Positions 1 to 11,153 of a stretch of 64,000 bases of DNA are shown here, in pieces. Within the stretch, counting starts at the first letter, position 1, and every line of letters begins with the position of its first letter. The stretch comes from a bacterium (GTDB lineage Bacteria > Desulfobacterota > Binatia > Binatales > Binataceae), in NCBI GenBank assembly GCA_014896235.1, contig JADBKU010000023.1:124001-188000 (forward strand), given 5' to 3'. The notes below the pieces were generated by a model. The model worked only from the letters and a program-made list of their open reading frames with translations. It had not been told where the DNA came from and did no database searches. Made by a program: the position numbers and the translations under genes.

Positions 1-196
1 CATTTTGCGCGCCCTTGAGCTCAGTCCAATGAAAATTGCGCTCGTGCGCCATCGAATCCGGCCGCATCCCCGCCGGCTGCAAGATTTTCTCATCGGGCCG
101 GCGATGGCGAACGACGATCACGGTGAAAATCAGGATGGCGGCCAATGCGACGCTTCCAGCTATCGCGAGCGCCTTGGCGATACGCCTGGGACTCAT
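1..196 (-). CDS. lptC: LPS export protein LptC-like, N-terminal part (partial)
   Basis: Runs off the left edge; 65 codons are visible from an ATG at 196. An in-frame TAA lies three codons upstream of that ATG and AAGG sits about 10 nt before it, so the start is well fixed. The protein has a short basic N-terminus, one membrane segment (about residues 7-29) and then a periplasmic stretch with FHWTELKG, which resembles the first strand of the LptC jellyroll. LptC is the bitopic subunit that passes LPS from LptBFG to LptA. The kdsB-pyrG-kdsA neighbourhood supports this, since lpt genes often follow them in Gram-negative genomes. About 215 bp without a recognisable gene separate it from kdsA, and kdsC or kdsD, often found here, are absent. 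The assignment rests on context, topology and a short motif. Confidence 0.6.
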   Translation of the reverse strand, partial: MSPRRIAKALAIAGSVALAAILIFTVIVVRHRRPDEKILQPAGMRPDSMAHERNFHWTELKGAQN

Positions 197-413
197 CGGC
201 TTGCCTTAACCAGCCAACGCTATCAAGGGCGCGCTCATTGGTAAACCGGCTTCGCTTTCGGAACTTCTTGATCGCTTAACAGGAACGCCGCGGCTTGCCG
301 TCCTGCACGCGCCAACCGACTCGCAGCGTCATTCATCAATACTAAAGCTAATCACCGCGGCGGCGGTAGAGCCAGTCCGGAGGTCGCGGTCAGGCGCGGA
401 GGGAAACAGCCGA

Positions 414-2911
<2,498 letters not shown>

Positions 2912-3646
2912 CTATAGCGCGGCGCGCGCTGCCGCGTCCGCCAGCTCCAAATCCTCGGGTGTGTCCACTTCCAGCGACGGCGCCGCCGACTCGACCACCC
3001 GAATCCGATAGCCGTGCTCAAGCGCGCGCAGTTGTTCCAGCTTTTCGATTCCTTCCAGAATTCCGGGCTCGAGCGAAGCGAACCGCAGCAGAAAATCGCG
3101 GCGGTAGCCGTAAACTCCAATATGCCGCCGGGCCGCGGCCGGAATCTCACCGCCGTCACGCGGCCACGGAATCGAGCCGCGCGAGAAATAGAGCGCGTCG
3201 CCGTTCTTTCCGCACACCACCTTGACCTTGTTCGGATTGCGCCATTCCGCCAGATCCGAAATCGGCGCCGCCAGCGTCGCCATCGCGAGGTTCGCGTCGG
3301 CCGCCATCGCCGCGCTCAGCGCGTCGAGGTCGGCGGGCGCGATAAACGGCTGATCGCCCTGGACGTTCAGATAGATGTCCGCAGCGACTCGCCGCGCCAC
3401 CTCGGCGATTCGATCGGTGCCGCTCTGATGCGCCGCCGAGGTCATTTCGGCTTCGCCGCCAGCCGCTCGCACCGCCTGCGCGATTCGCTCGTCGTCGGTG
3501 GCGACGATTACCCGCGCCAGCGATTTCGCGCGGCGCGCCTGCCGCATCACGCGCACGATCATCGGCACGCCCCCAATCTCGCGGAGCGCTTTGCCGGGTA
3601 GTCGCGTCGAGTCGTATCGCGCCGGAATTATTGCGATCGCCGACAC
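2912..3646 (-). CDS. kdsB: 3-deoxy-manno-octulosonate cytidylyltransferase (CMP-KDO synthetase)
   Basis: Activates KDO with CTP to CMP-KDO for lipid A glycosylation. The N-terminal IIPARYDSTRLPGKAL nucleotide-binding motif, the VATDDERI segment, SGTDRI and NVQGDQPFI are all present and the length (244 residues) is normal. The first possible start is a GTG at 3658, but the GTG at 3646 has AAAAGG at a better distance and matches the usual N-terminus (short lead before IIPARY), so I prefer it. First gene of the kdsB-pyrG-kdsA operon. Confidence 0.95.
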   Translation of the reverse strand: MSAIAIIPARYDSTRLPGKALREIGGVPMIVRVMRQARRAKSLARVIVATDDERIAQAVRAAGGEAEMTSAAHQSGTDRIAEVARRVAADIYLNVQGDQPFIAPADLDALSAAMAADANLAMATLAAPISDLAEWRNPNKVKVVCGKNGDALYFSRGSIPWPRDGGEIPAAARRHIGVYGYRRDFLLRFASLEPGILEGIEKLEQLRALEHGYRIRVVESAAPSLEVDTPEDLELADAAARAAL

Positions 3647-3856
3647 CGACTCACGCACCTTTTAGCGATGTGAGGAAAAAAGACCGTGGGCGCACGATCA
3701 ACGGTACCCGCCGCCGCTCGCGGTTGTCAATTCATCGCGAATTTTTCGGCGCGCCAGGACGACAAATCTCCACAAACGCCAGCCCGCGTGAGCGGTCGCG
3801 CCGCGGCGCCCTCGCGGAACCGCGAAGTTTCCCGTAATCTTGCGGCGGCAGGAGCG

Positions 3857-4258
3857 ATGACCGTGAAGTTTTATCTGGCCGCCATCGCCATCGGCGTGGC
3901 GCTGGCGCTCGGATGGTTGCTTTGGCTGCTGGCCGCGCGCGCCTATTTGCGCGCCGCCAAGTCCACGCCCGGCGCGATTCTATCAATTATTCAAGTCGCG
4001 GTGGTTCTGGCCCTGATGCTGGCCGGCTATCGCGCCACGGATTGGATGATTCCGCGTTTCGGCTTCGATCCGGCGACGGCGCCCGGCGCCGCGATGACGT
4101 TCCGGCGGGTCTGGATCCTCACGCTTGGCGCCGGGATGGTCGCGTGCATCCAGATTTTTCTCGATATCCGCAGGATGGCGACGCCGCCGCCGCGCCAGCC
4201 GCGTTCGCCGTTGCCGCGCCGCGGCCGGCGGGTTGCGCCGCTTAACCGCCGCCGTTAG
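3857..4258 (+). CDS. Small integral membrane protein, unknown function
   Basis: 133 residues from an ATG preceded by AGGAG. Three hydrophobic helices are visible: about residues 6-26, 41-59 and 83-100 (VWILTLGAGMVACIQIF). The C-terminal tail is very basic and proline-rich (PPRQPRSPLPRRGRR). An open frame extends upstream to 3686, but that part is Arg-rich with no family character and the ribosome site supports 3857. I do not recognise a family. It is divergent from kdsB and precedes the thioesterase by 64 bp. Confidence 0.7.
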   Translation: MTVKFYLAAIAIGVALALGWLLWLLAARAYLRAAKSTPGAILSIIQVAVVLALMLAGYRATDWMIPRFGFDPATAPGAAMTFRRVWILTLGAGMVACIQIFLDIRRMATPPPRQPRSPLPRRGRRVAPLNRRR

Positions 4259-4322
4259 CGCGGCGCGAATCTCCCTGCAATAAATCCGGCTATGGTTTCT
4301 TTCCGCTTTTGGATATGCCGCC

Positions 4323-4766
4323 ATGGGTGACTCGAAACCGCGCGCTCCGTTGAACGATCTGAATCGGCTGATTCGCGAGAATCGCATCGCCGATTATCCG
4401 TCGCCGAATCTCGCGCTCGGAATGGCGCCGGTCGAATTCGCGCCCGGAACGTCGCGATGGCGATGGAATGTCCAGCCGGCCGCCGCGCTCAATCCGTTTG
4501 GCACGGTGCAGGGCGGCTATATCGCCGTTTTTATCGATGAGCTTTGCTCGACCGCAATCGCGTCGGTGCTGGAAGAAGACGAGTGGGCGATGACCGCCGA
4601 ATTCAAGATAAATTTCCTGCGCCCGCTTGCGCCGGGACCGATCGAAGGGCACGCGCGCGTGCTCAGGCGCAGCCGGACGCTCGCCTTTCTCGCCGCCGAA
4701 GCCGCGCGCGCCGACGGCTCCGTCGCCGTGACCGCGTCTTCAACCTGGGCCGTTTCGCGGCGCTGA
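4323..4766 (+). CDS. PaaI-family hotdog thioesterase
   Basis: 147-residue single hotdog domain. The FGTVQGGYIAVFIDELCSTA stretch is the conserved loop and helix of PaaI/YbgC-type acyl-CoA thioesterases, and TAEFKINFLRPL is the typical dimer-strand motif. It probably hydrolyses a small acyl- or aryl-CoA; the substrate cannot be told. It sits 44 bp before bioB on the same strand, so they may be co-transcribed. Confidence 0.82.
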   Translation: MGDSKPRAPLNDLNRLIRENRIADYPSPNLALGMAPVEFAPGTSRWRWNVQPAAALNPFGTVQGGYIAVFIDELCSTAIASVLEEDEWAMTAEFKINFLRPLAPGPIEGHARVLRRSRTLAFLAAEAARADGSVAVTASSTWAVSRR

Positions 4767-4810
4767 CGCGAGTTTTCCGGAACATCTGATATCGAAAGTT
4801 GATTGGTGCG

Positions 4811-5809
4811 ATGGATTTCAAAGATTTGGACCTGAACGAACTGGCCGATCGCGTGCTCGCGGGCGGCGAACTCGAACGCGCCGAGGCGTTGGCGATTCTG
4901 AATTGCCCCGACCACCGGCTGCCCGAGCTGCTTGCGGCGACGCTCAAGGTGCGCGAAGCGGCGTTCGGCCGCCGCGTCAAAATCTGCATCCTGCGCAACG
5001 CGCAGAGCGGCATCTGTCCCGAGGATTGCGGCTACTGCTCGCAATCGCGCGTCTCGCGCGCGGATATTCCCGTGTACAAGATGCAGAGCGTCGCGGAACT
5101 GCACGAGGGGGCGCGCCGCGCCGTCGCCAGCGGCGCCCGCCGCTATTGCATGGTCGGCAGCATGCGCGGCCCGACAGAGCGCGATATCGCGCATCTGGAA
5201 GAGGCCTGCCGGCGAATTCGCGCCGATTATCCGGAGCTGGAAATCTGCCTTTCGATGGGCCTGATGGAACGCGACCAGGCCGAACGGCTCAAAGCCGCCG
5301 GCGCCGGATGGATCAACCACAACCTCAACACCAGCCGCCGCTTCTATCCCGAAATCTGCTCCACCCATACCTGGGACGACCGCCTCCGCACGATCGAAAA
5401 CGTGCGCGCCGCCGGTCTCTCCGTATGCTCCGGCGGAATTATCGGTATGGGCGAGACCGACGAGGACGTGGTCGACCTCGCCTTCGCGACGCGGCGTATC
5501 GCGGCCGATTCCGTTCCGGTCAATTTTCTCCATCCGATTCCCGGAACCCCGCTCGAACACGCGCCGCGGCTCACGCCCGAACGATGCCTCAAGGCGGCGT
5601 GCCTGTTCCGGCTGCTGAATCCGCGCAGCGAGGTGCGCGCGGCGGGCGGCCGCGAGCTGAATCTCGGCGCGCGCCAGGGCGAAATCTTCAATGCCGTCAA
5701 TTCGATTTTCGTCAACGGCTACCTGACCACCGGCGGATGGGCTTACGCTGAGACGCGGGAGCTGATCGAACGCGCGGGCTTCGAGGTCGAGCCGCCGGCC
5801 GCCGCTTGA
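4811..5809 (+). CDS. bioB: Biotin synthase
   Basis: Radical-SAM enzyme that inserts sulfur into dethiobiotin. The CPEDCGYCSQS motif gives the three Cys of the SAM [4Fe-4S] cluster. HNLNTS, YCMVGSMRGP, GGIIGMGET and the SEVRAAGGRE region with the [2Fe-2S]-binding Arg are all present. 332 residues from ATG 4811; a TTG at 4799 would add four residues (ML..), but the GAAAG sequence upstream is spaced better for the ATG. No bioA, D or F genes are adjacent. Confidence 0.95.
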   Translation: MDFKDLDLNELADRVLAGGELERAEALAILNCPDHRLPELLAATLKVREAAFGRRVKICILRNAQSGICPEDCGYCSQSRVSRADIPVYKMQSVAELHEGARRAVASGARRYCMVGSMRGPTERDIAHLEEACRRIRADYPELEICLSMGLMERDQAERLKAAGAGWINHNLNTSRRFYPEICSTHTWDDRLRTIENVRAAGLSVCSGGIIGMGETDEDVVDLAFATRRIAADSVPVNFLHPIPGTPLEHAPRLTPERCLKAACLFRLLNPRSEVRAAGGRELNLGARQGEIFNAVNSIFVNGYLTTGGWAYAETRELIERAGFEVEPPAAA

Positions 5810-5855
5810 GCGAAAATCCTGTACGGCGTCGGGCCGGTTCGGCTATGGTCACCGC

Positions 5856-6926
5856 ATGGCGCAGGAGCATTTCGATCGCTCGCGGGCGGCCGCGCTCGCC
5901 CGCCAGGTGGGAACCGATTTCGGCGCCGCGCTCGCCGTGGCGCTCGCCTTTATCGGCGACCGGCTCGGATTGTTCAAGCTGATGGCTGCGGGCGAGGCGC
6001 TGACGCCGGCGGAAATCGCCGCGCGCTCAGGACTCAACGAACGCTACGTTCGCGAATGGGCGGCGACGATGGCGGCGGCGGGTTATATCGATTACCAGCC
6101 GGCGGACGGAACGTTCCGGATGGTGCCGGAGCAGGCGATGGTGCTGGCGCGCGAGGACAACACCTATTTTACCGGCGGCGCCTTTCAATACGCCGTCGCC
6201 TGCTATCGTCAGATTGGCAAATTGAGCGACGCTTTCCGCAACGGTGGCGGCGTGCCGTTCGTGGATTTCGGCCCCGATATCGTCGAAGCGATCGAGCGCC
6301 TCTTTCATTGCGGCTACGAGGCGTGGGTCGCCGATCAATGGATTCCCGCCATCCCCGGCCTCAAGGCGCGACTCGACGCCGGGGCGGACGCGGCGGAGGT
6401 CGGATGCGGCGCGGGACAATGCATCGTGCCGGTCGCGCTCGCCTTTCCCAATTCGCGCTTCGCCGGCTTTGACGTCGACGCCGCGTCGCTGGAGCGGGCG
6501 CGCGCCAAAGCCGCGCGCGCGGGCGTCGGCGAACGGCTGCGCTTCTTTCAAACGCCGGCTGAAAAAATTCCCGACGCCGATCGCTTCGACCTGATCATGG
6601 CCTTCAACTGCATTCACGACATGGCGAATCCGCGCGGCGCGCTGGCCGGAATCCGGCGCGCGCTCAAGCCGGGCGGAGTCCTGATGTGGTCCGAGGCGGA
6701 CGCGTCGGACCGGCTCGAAGAGAATCTCACGCCGATCGGCCGCACGATGTACGGGGCGAGCGCGATGCATTGCATGACCGTGTCGCTGGCGCAGGGCGGC
6801 GAGGGCTTGGGCGCGGTGATCGGCCCCGGACTGGCGCGCGCGCTGGCGCTGGAAGCGGGGTTCTCCAGCTTCGAAAAACTGCCGGTGAAAAATCCGTTTC
6901 ATCAGATTTTCGTCGCCCGCAAATAA
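5856..6926 (+). CDS. SAM-dependent methyltransferase with N-terminal winged helix
   Basis: 356 residues. The N-terminal part (LTPAEIAARSGLNERYVREWAATMAAAGYIDY) is a winged-helix dimerisation module like that of small-molecule O-methyltransferases and Rv2258c-type proteins. The middle carries a class I SAM motif (AAEVGCGAGQ, then FAGFDVD), and FDLIMAFNCIHDM is motif II/III. The substrate is unknown. 46 bp after bioB on the same strand; it may share its transcript. Confidence 0.85.
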   Translation: MAQEHFDRSRAAALARQVGTDFGAALAVALAFIGDRLGLFKLMAAGEALTPAEIAARSGLNERYVREWAATMAAAGYIDYQPADGTFRMVPEQAMVLAREDNTYFTGGAFQYAVACYRQIGKLSDAFRNGGGVPFVDFGPDIVEAIERLFHCGYEAWVADQWIPAIPGLKARLDAGADAAEVGCGAGQCIVPVALAFPNSRFAGFDVDAASLERARAKAARAGVGERLRFFQTPAEKIPDADRFDLIMAFNCIHDMANPRGALAGIRRALKPGGVLMWSEADASDRLEENLTPIGRTMYGASAMHCMTVSLAQGGEGLGAVIGPGLARALALEAGFSSFEKLPVKNPFHQIFVARK

Positions 6927-6974
6927 TCGCGGCGGCGAATGCGGCTTCGATCGTTTGCGGGCGGATACGGGCGT

Positions 6975-7595
6975 TTATGCCTGCGGATTGGAACGCGCGA
7001 ACGGCATCAGCACGCCGATCCATACGAAACCGATCAGGTACGCCGCCCAGAGATCGCTCGGCCAATGCGCGCCGAGCACGATTCGCGCGCACGCCCCGAT
7101 GATCAACGCCAGCTTGACGAGTACGACAATCACCGTTTTCATCGCGAACCGCGGACGGGTCCACGCCAGCACTCCGATATAGCCGAAAGTCGCCATGTAG
7201 ATCAGTCCGAATAGCGACGGAAAGGCGTATCCCTTCGGATGGCCGACGACGCGGATCAAATCCGCCGCCGGACGCGGTTGCGCGATATGCGGCGAAATCC
7301 ACGCGCCGAAGCCCCAGAGCCCGAAGAATATCGGCAGCGCCACAAACGCCGCGCGCCAGCCGTCGAGCGCCCACGCCGCGATCATCGTCAAGCCCAACAG
7401 CGCGAAGCACCACGGCATGTCGGCGGTTTGCGTGATCCATTGCGCCCATCCGGGCGGACCGGAGAGCGCGGACTGCACGGCTTTGGCGATCGCCAGATCG
7501 GTCGGAAAATACGGCGCGCGCGACGCGGCGAAACAAACGATCGCGCTCGCGATCGCGCCGAGGACGATCAGCGCCAGGGATTTCGTCGTGTACAT
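6975..7595 (-). CDS. PAP2-like membrane phosphatase family protein, catalytically unusual
   Basis: 206 residues with five or six hydrophobic helices. ARIVLGAHWPSDLW matches the third PAP2 signature (Arg-x5-His-x3-Asp), and QPRP looks like the first motif. The second signature, normally Pro-Ser-Gly-His, reads FPSLF, so the proton-donor His is missing. PAP2 enzymes act on lipid phosphates such as undecaprenyl pyrophosphate; with this change the protein may be inactive or act differently. It ends 26 bp before the sigma factor gene upstream of it and may be the last gene of that leftward operon. Confidence 0.72.
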   Translation of the reverse strand: MYTTKSLALIVLGAIASAIVCFAASRAPYFPTDLAIAKAVQSALSGPPGWAQWITQTADMPWCFALLGLTMIAAWALDGWRAAFVALPIFFGLWGFGAWISPHIAQPRPAADLIRVVGHPKGYAFPSLFGLIYMATFGYIGVLAWTRPRFAMKTVIVVLVKLALIIGACARIVLGAHWPSDLWAAYLIGFVWIGVLMPFARSNPQA

Positions 7596-7620
7596 ATCTC
7601 ACACGGTCCGGCGAACCACG

Positions 7621-8865
7621 TCAGCCGCGTTCGTGGCGGCGCGCTTCAGCAAGGCGGCGCTCGAGGAAACGGCGCTCGGACGCGCCGCCGATCAATTCCA
7701 GCGCGGCGGAATAAGCCGCGATCGCTTGGGTCCATCGCTCTAACCGGCGCAACAAGTCCGCGCGCGTGGCCGGGAGCAGATAGTAGCCGCGCAATTCGCC
7801 GCGCGCATCGAGCTGGTCGAGCAGCGCAAGCCCGGCGGTTGGTCCATCGGCCATCGCGACCGCGGCCGCATGGTTCAACTCGACCACCGGCGACGGCGCC
7901 GCGGCCAGCAGTCTTTGGTAAAGCGCGACGATTTCCGGCCAGTCGGTTTCGGCCGCACTGGCGGCGCGCATGTGAACGGCGGCGATCGCGGCCTGGATCG
8001 CGTACGGTCCGCCGCGCTCGCCCGCCGCCGCGAGTTCGCGCAGGCCCTCCGCGGTTTTCGTCCGATCCCACAGCGTGCGATCCTGCTCTTCGAGCAGCAC
8101 CAGATCCCCAGCGCTATCGACTCTCGCGTCGCGCCGCGCGTCATGCAGCAGCATCAGCGCCAGCAGTCCGTGTGGCTCCGCTTCGGCGGGCATCAGGGCG
8201 GCCAGCATCCGGCCCAGCCTGATTGCTTCGGCGCACAAGTCGGCGCGCACCAGAGCCTCGCCCCGGCTGGCCGCATAACCTTCATTGAAGACCAGGTAGA
8301 TTACCGCCATCGCCGCCGCCAGCCGATCGCCCATCGCTTCCGGCGGCGGTACTTCGTAGGGAATTTTCGCCGCGCTGATTTTGCGCTTGGCGCGCACCAG
8401 CCGCTGCGCCATCGTCGCCGCGGGCGTCAGGAAGGCGCGCGCGATCTCCTCGGTCGCAAGGCCGCATAGCGTGCGCAACGCCAGCGCCACCTGCGCCTCG
8501 ACTGCGAGCGCGGGATGGCAGCAGGTGAAGATCAACCGCAAGCGGTCGTCCGCGATGCCGTGATCTTGCAAAGCGTCGCCGGAATCCTGCTGTTCGCTTT
8601 GTTGGAAAGCGAGAATCTCGTTGAGACGACCGGCGAAGCGCGCATCGCGGCGCATCCGATCGATCGCCTTGTGCCGCGCCGCGCCGATAATCCACGCGCG
8701 CGGGTTGCGCGGCGTTCCTTCGCGCGGCCATTGTTCGAGCGCGGCGGCGAAGGCCTCCTGCGCCACGTCTTCGGCAAGCTCGAAATCGCCGATCAGTCGG
8801 ATCAGCGTGGCCAGGATTCGGCCGAATTCCTCGCGGTAGAGCCGCTCTATGCCGCCCTCGCTCAT
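7621..8865 (-). CDS. ECF42-type sigma-70 factor with C-terminal helical domain
   Basis: 414 residues. Region 2 ([31 protein letters not shown], then [19 protein letters not shown]) and region 4 ([18 protein letters not shown]) are typical of extracytoplasmic-function sigma factors. The remaining 220 or so residues form a TPR-like helical extension (DUF6596 type) that defines the ECF42 group. That group lacks an anti-sigma factor and is typically linked to DGPF/YCII proteins, exactly the gene found upstream here. It presumably directs transcription of the DGPF gene itself and of unknown targets. Confidence 0.9.
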   Translation of the reverse strand: MSEGGIERLYREEFGRILATLIRLIGDFELAEDVAQEAFAAALEQWPREGTPRNPRAWIIGAARHKAIDRMRRDARFAGRLNEILAFQQSEQQDSGDALQDHGIADDRLRLIFTCCHPALAVEAQVALALRTLCGLATEEIARAFLTPAATMAQRLVRAKRKISAAKIPYEVPPPEAMGDRLAAAMAVIYLVFNEGYAASRGEALVRADLCAEAIRLGRMLAALMPAEAEPHGLLALMLLHDARRDARVDSAGDLVLLEEQDRTLWDRTKTAEGLRELAAAGERGGPYAIQAAIAAVHMRAASAAETDWPEIVALYQRLLAAAPSPVVELNHAAAVAMADGPTAGLALLDQLDARGELRGYYLLPATRADLLRRLERWTQAIAAYSAALELIGGASERRFLERRLAEARRHERG

Positions 8866-8916
8866 GCCGGCGCCGTCAAGCGGGAGCTTATCCGGCTTGA
8901 CGGCGCCGGGCCAGCG

Positions 8917-9258
8917 TCACATCGCCCAGACTGGCCGGACTTCGATCGAACCGAACCGCGCGCCGGGGATACGCGCGGCGATCGCGACGGCTTCGTCCAG
9001 GTTCGCCGCTTCGACCAGGTAGTAGCCGCCTAGCTGCTCCTTGGTTTCAGCGTAGGGGCCGTCGATGGTCAGCCGCTTGCCGTCGCGCACGCGGACGGTG
9101 GTCGCGGTGGCGGCGGGCTGCAGGCGATCGCCGGCCTTGAATTTGCCCGCTTTCACGATTTCCTGCGTGAAGGTCATGTACTCGCCGAGGACTTTTTGCA
9201 TCTCCTCGGCTTCCGGTTGCCGGCTTTCGTCCTGATAGATGAGCAGCATGTACTGCAT
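8917..9258 (-). CDS. YCII/DGPF-domain protein, partner of the ECF42 sigma factor
   Basis: 113 residues with MQYMLLIYQDES at the N-terminus and DGPYAETKEQLGGYYLVE, the DGPF signature (Phe replaced by Tyr). The start has a strong AGGAGG eight bases upstream. DGPF proteins are small ferredoxin-fold proteins of uncertain biochemistry that co-occur with ECF42 sigma factors, here 51 bp downstream on the same strand. Confidence 0.92.
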   Translation of the reverse strand: MQYMLLIYQDESRQPEAEEMQKVLGEYMTFTQEIVKAGKFKAGDRLQPAATATTVRVRDGKRLTIDGPYAETKEQLGGYYLVEAANLDEAVAIAARIPGARFGSIEVRPVWAM

Positions 9259-9418
9259 GGTTCGCCTCCTGCGGATAGCGCGAGATTACATCGCATAGTC
9301 GAACGGCGTCCGGCCGAATCGACATCGGGCGGTGCGGCGGACCAAAAAAATTCGGCGTGGACGAAGCGGGCGTGGAATTGCTCCCACGCCTGCTATTCAG
9401 GTTGCTTTCGACGGTTTC

Positions 9419-9985
9419 TCAGCGAGTCACCGAGCCGCTAATTTTCCCCAAAGTAGTGCCGAAGAGTCCGCTACCTGGAGCCGTCAGCGCGGACAAAATC
9501 TGCGTGACGAATTCGCTTACCAGCGTGCCCTTCGCATTTGTCATCTTACCCGACCCGCCGGTGACGTTGCTTGAAATCGAGCCGACCTCGAATCCCGTCG
9601 TAAGACTCAGACAGGCGCTTCCCGAAGTCGAATAGCTGACGAGCTGGCTGAGCGTTCCCGAATAATTCGCTTCGGAAATCGCGTCGACGAGATTGAAAAG
9701 CTCGCCCGGCTTACCATCGGGCAGCGAGCAGGTCTCGCTGGTGTCGGAAAACTCCGAGATGCTTTGTGACATGAACGGCCCACCAAGATTGTCCCTTCCG
9801 AGCGAAGTTACGAGATCGGCCTGACCGGCTCCGTCAAAGCTGAAGGGAACGCCGACGAAAGTTCCGATGAATGAACCCTTTTCTTTGACCGGTTTAGGCG
9901 TCACGACAGCGTGCGAAACTGCGGACGTCGCCGATAACGCCAGTGCGGTGCTAATGAATGCAATTGCCAGCCGTTGAGTTTTCAT
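9419..9985 (-). CDS. Secreted protein of unknown function
   Basis: 188 residues with a clear signal peptide (basic MKTQR, hydrophobic core, cleavage near AVSHA-VV). The mature part is rich in Ser, Thr and Gly with few charges and only two Cys, consistent with an extracellular beta-rich protein. I recognise no family. It is divergent from the gene at 10319 across a markedly AT-rich spacer, and its own codon use is less GC-biased than its neighbours, which may indicate acquisition. Confidence 0.65.
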   Translation of the reverse strand: MKTQRLAIAFISTALALSATSAVSHAVVTPKPVKEKGSFIGTFVGVPFSFDGAGQADLVTSLGRDNLGGPFMSQSISEFSDTSETCSLPDGKPGELFNLVDAISEANYSGTLSQLVSYSTSGSACLSLTTGFEVGSISSNVTGGSGKMTNAKGTLVSEFVTQILSALTAPGSGLFGTTLGKISGSVTR

Positions 9986-10318
9986 GTTTGTGCTTCTCTT
10001 CTTCTCTTTGCAATTGCATAAAATTGGTCAGATTTATTGCTGATTGCTTGGTTTAAGGTATCATTGAGCGTTATCAGCTCGTATTGAGGTCTAATGAATT
10101 AATATTAAGATATTTCGAGGATTATATATGCTAATATAAAACTTTAAACCTTGATAAGTGGTCATAATATCTTCTAGCAAGCAACATTTGGGCGGCGACT
10201 CTCTCGAATCCATGTTCTGTGAAAGCGGCGATCTGTCCAGAATCGCTTGACTCAGCGCGGACAATCCGAAACCATCGCGCGACTACTCGTCGCTCGGAAA
10301 GGGGAACCGCGTTTCCAG
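9986..10318. other. AT-rich divergent intergenic region
   Basis: About 330 bp without a gene. Positions roughly 10000-10180 are strikingly AT-rich for this chromosome (runs such as TTAATATTAAG and TATATGCTAATATAAAA), then composition returns to normal. It must hold the promoters for the two divergent secreted-protein genes. I see no terminator or clear operator. Confidence 0.6.
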
Positions 10319-10858
10319 ATGAAATCGTTTAGAATTCCGGCCGTTGTCGCAGCCTTCGCATGCTGCATCGCGCTGGCGACGCCCGCGCGCGCGCAGGATC
10401 AATCGTCAGCGCCCGCCAAAGCCCAAGACCATGCGCCCACGCAGAAACAGCTCGATATCAAGGCCGCGCGCGCCGAGCGCAAGGCGATCGTCGGTCAGAA
10501 CATGGACTTGACGCTCGCGGAAGCGAAGGGGTTTTGGCCGCTGTACGACCAGTACGAAGCCAAAATGGACAAAATCGAGGATCGTCATATCCGCGAGGTG
10601 CGGGATTTCGCGCGCCATTATGCGAACCTGACGGAAGCGGATGCGAAGAAAAAGCTTGACGAAACCGTCGCGATCGCGCAGGACCGCATCGACGTGCAAA
10701 AGGAATTCATCCCTAAATTCCGGGCGGTGCTATCGCAGGTGAAGACGACGCGCTTCTTCCAGATCGACAACAAGCTGCACGCCCTGGTGCAATGCCAGAT
10801 CGCGCAGATGGTGCCGCTGGCCCGTTCGGCGGGATCGTCCGAAAGCGGAGAGCTTTAA
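10319..10858 (+). CDS. Secreted helical (coiled-coil) protein of unknown function
   Basis: 179 residues from ATG 10319, which begins a proper signal peptide (MKSFRIPAVVAAFACCIALATPARA-Q). The frame is open upstream to 10247, but that part is not signal-like. The mature protein is charged and helical, with the pattern LAEAKGFWPLYDQYEAKMDKIEDR and later FIPKFRAVLSQVKTTRFFQIDNKL. I know this pattern from an uncharacterised periplasmic family, and it superficially resembles Spy/CpxP-type helical chaperones. Followed by a strong terminator. Confidence 0.75.
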   Translation: MKSFRIPAVVAAFACCIALATPARAQDQSSAPAKAQDHAPTQKQLDIKAARAERKAIVGQNMDLTLAEAKGFWPLYDQYEAKMDKIEDRHIREVRDFARHYANLTEADAKKKLDETVAIAQDRIDVQKEFIPKFRAVLSQVKTTRFFQIDNKLHALVQCQIAQMVPLARSAGSSESGEL

Positions 10859-10948
10859 CGCGGACGATAATCGCAAGGGCTGGTTCGGCCGCTGGTGCGG
10901 GAACGCCGCGGCTTGCGCAAAATCAGCCAGGTTCCAATTAAAAAGAAA

Positions 10949-10986
10949 GGCCGCTCGAACCGTTGCGCAGGTTCGGGCGGCCTTTT
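10949..10986. terminator. Bidirectional rho-independent terminator
   Basis: A 13-bp stem (10949-10961 with 10970-10982, one G-U pair) closes an 8-nt loop and is followed by TTTT; the other side has an A-rich run (AAAAAGAAA) that becomes a T-run on the minus strand. It separates the rightward gene ending at 10858 from the leftward small gene ending at 11004. Confidence 0.9.
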
Positions 10987-11003
10987 GGCGTTTAGCGTTT
11001 CGG

Positions 11004-11135
11004 CTAGCGGGCGGCGCGCCGGATTCGCGTCCGGCGCATCCGGCGCAGGCGGGCTTTGACCTGAGTTGGATCGGTCCGGCGCTTGCGCGCGAGCTTATGG
11101 TTGCGGCGGTTACGTTGTCGCGATGCGGGCGTCAT
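11004..11135 (-). CDS. Small, extremely basic protein (43 aa)
   Basis: ATG at 11135 with AGGAG seven bases upstream encodes a 43-residue peptide that is about half Arg/Lys (for example NRRNHKLARKRR and RRMRRTRIRR), ending 18 bp before the bidirectional terminator. It has no membrane segment and would be a nucleic-acid- or ribosome-binding peptide by charge. It is 18 bp downstream of the D,D-carboxypeptidase stop on the same strand. No family recognised. A second, unrelated-looking basic miniprotein lies at 51065-51169. Confidence 0.65.
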   Translation of the reverse strand: MTPASRQRNRRNHKLARKRRTDPTQVKARLRRMRRTRIRRAAR

Positions 11136-11153
11136 GGTTACTCCTGCAAATCT

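Noticed and set aside
5-244. Rightward open frame of 79 codons at the left edge
   Set aside because: It is antisense to the lptC-like start, which has a membrane segment, ribosome site and fitting context; the rightward product is low-complexity.
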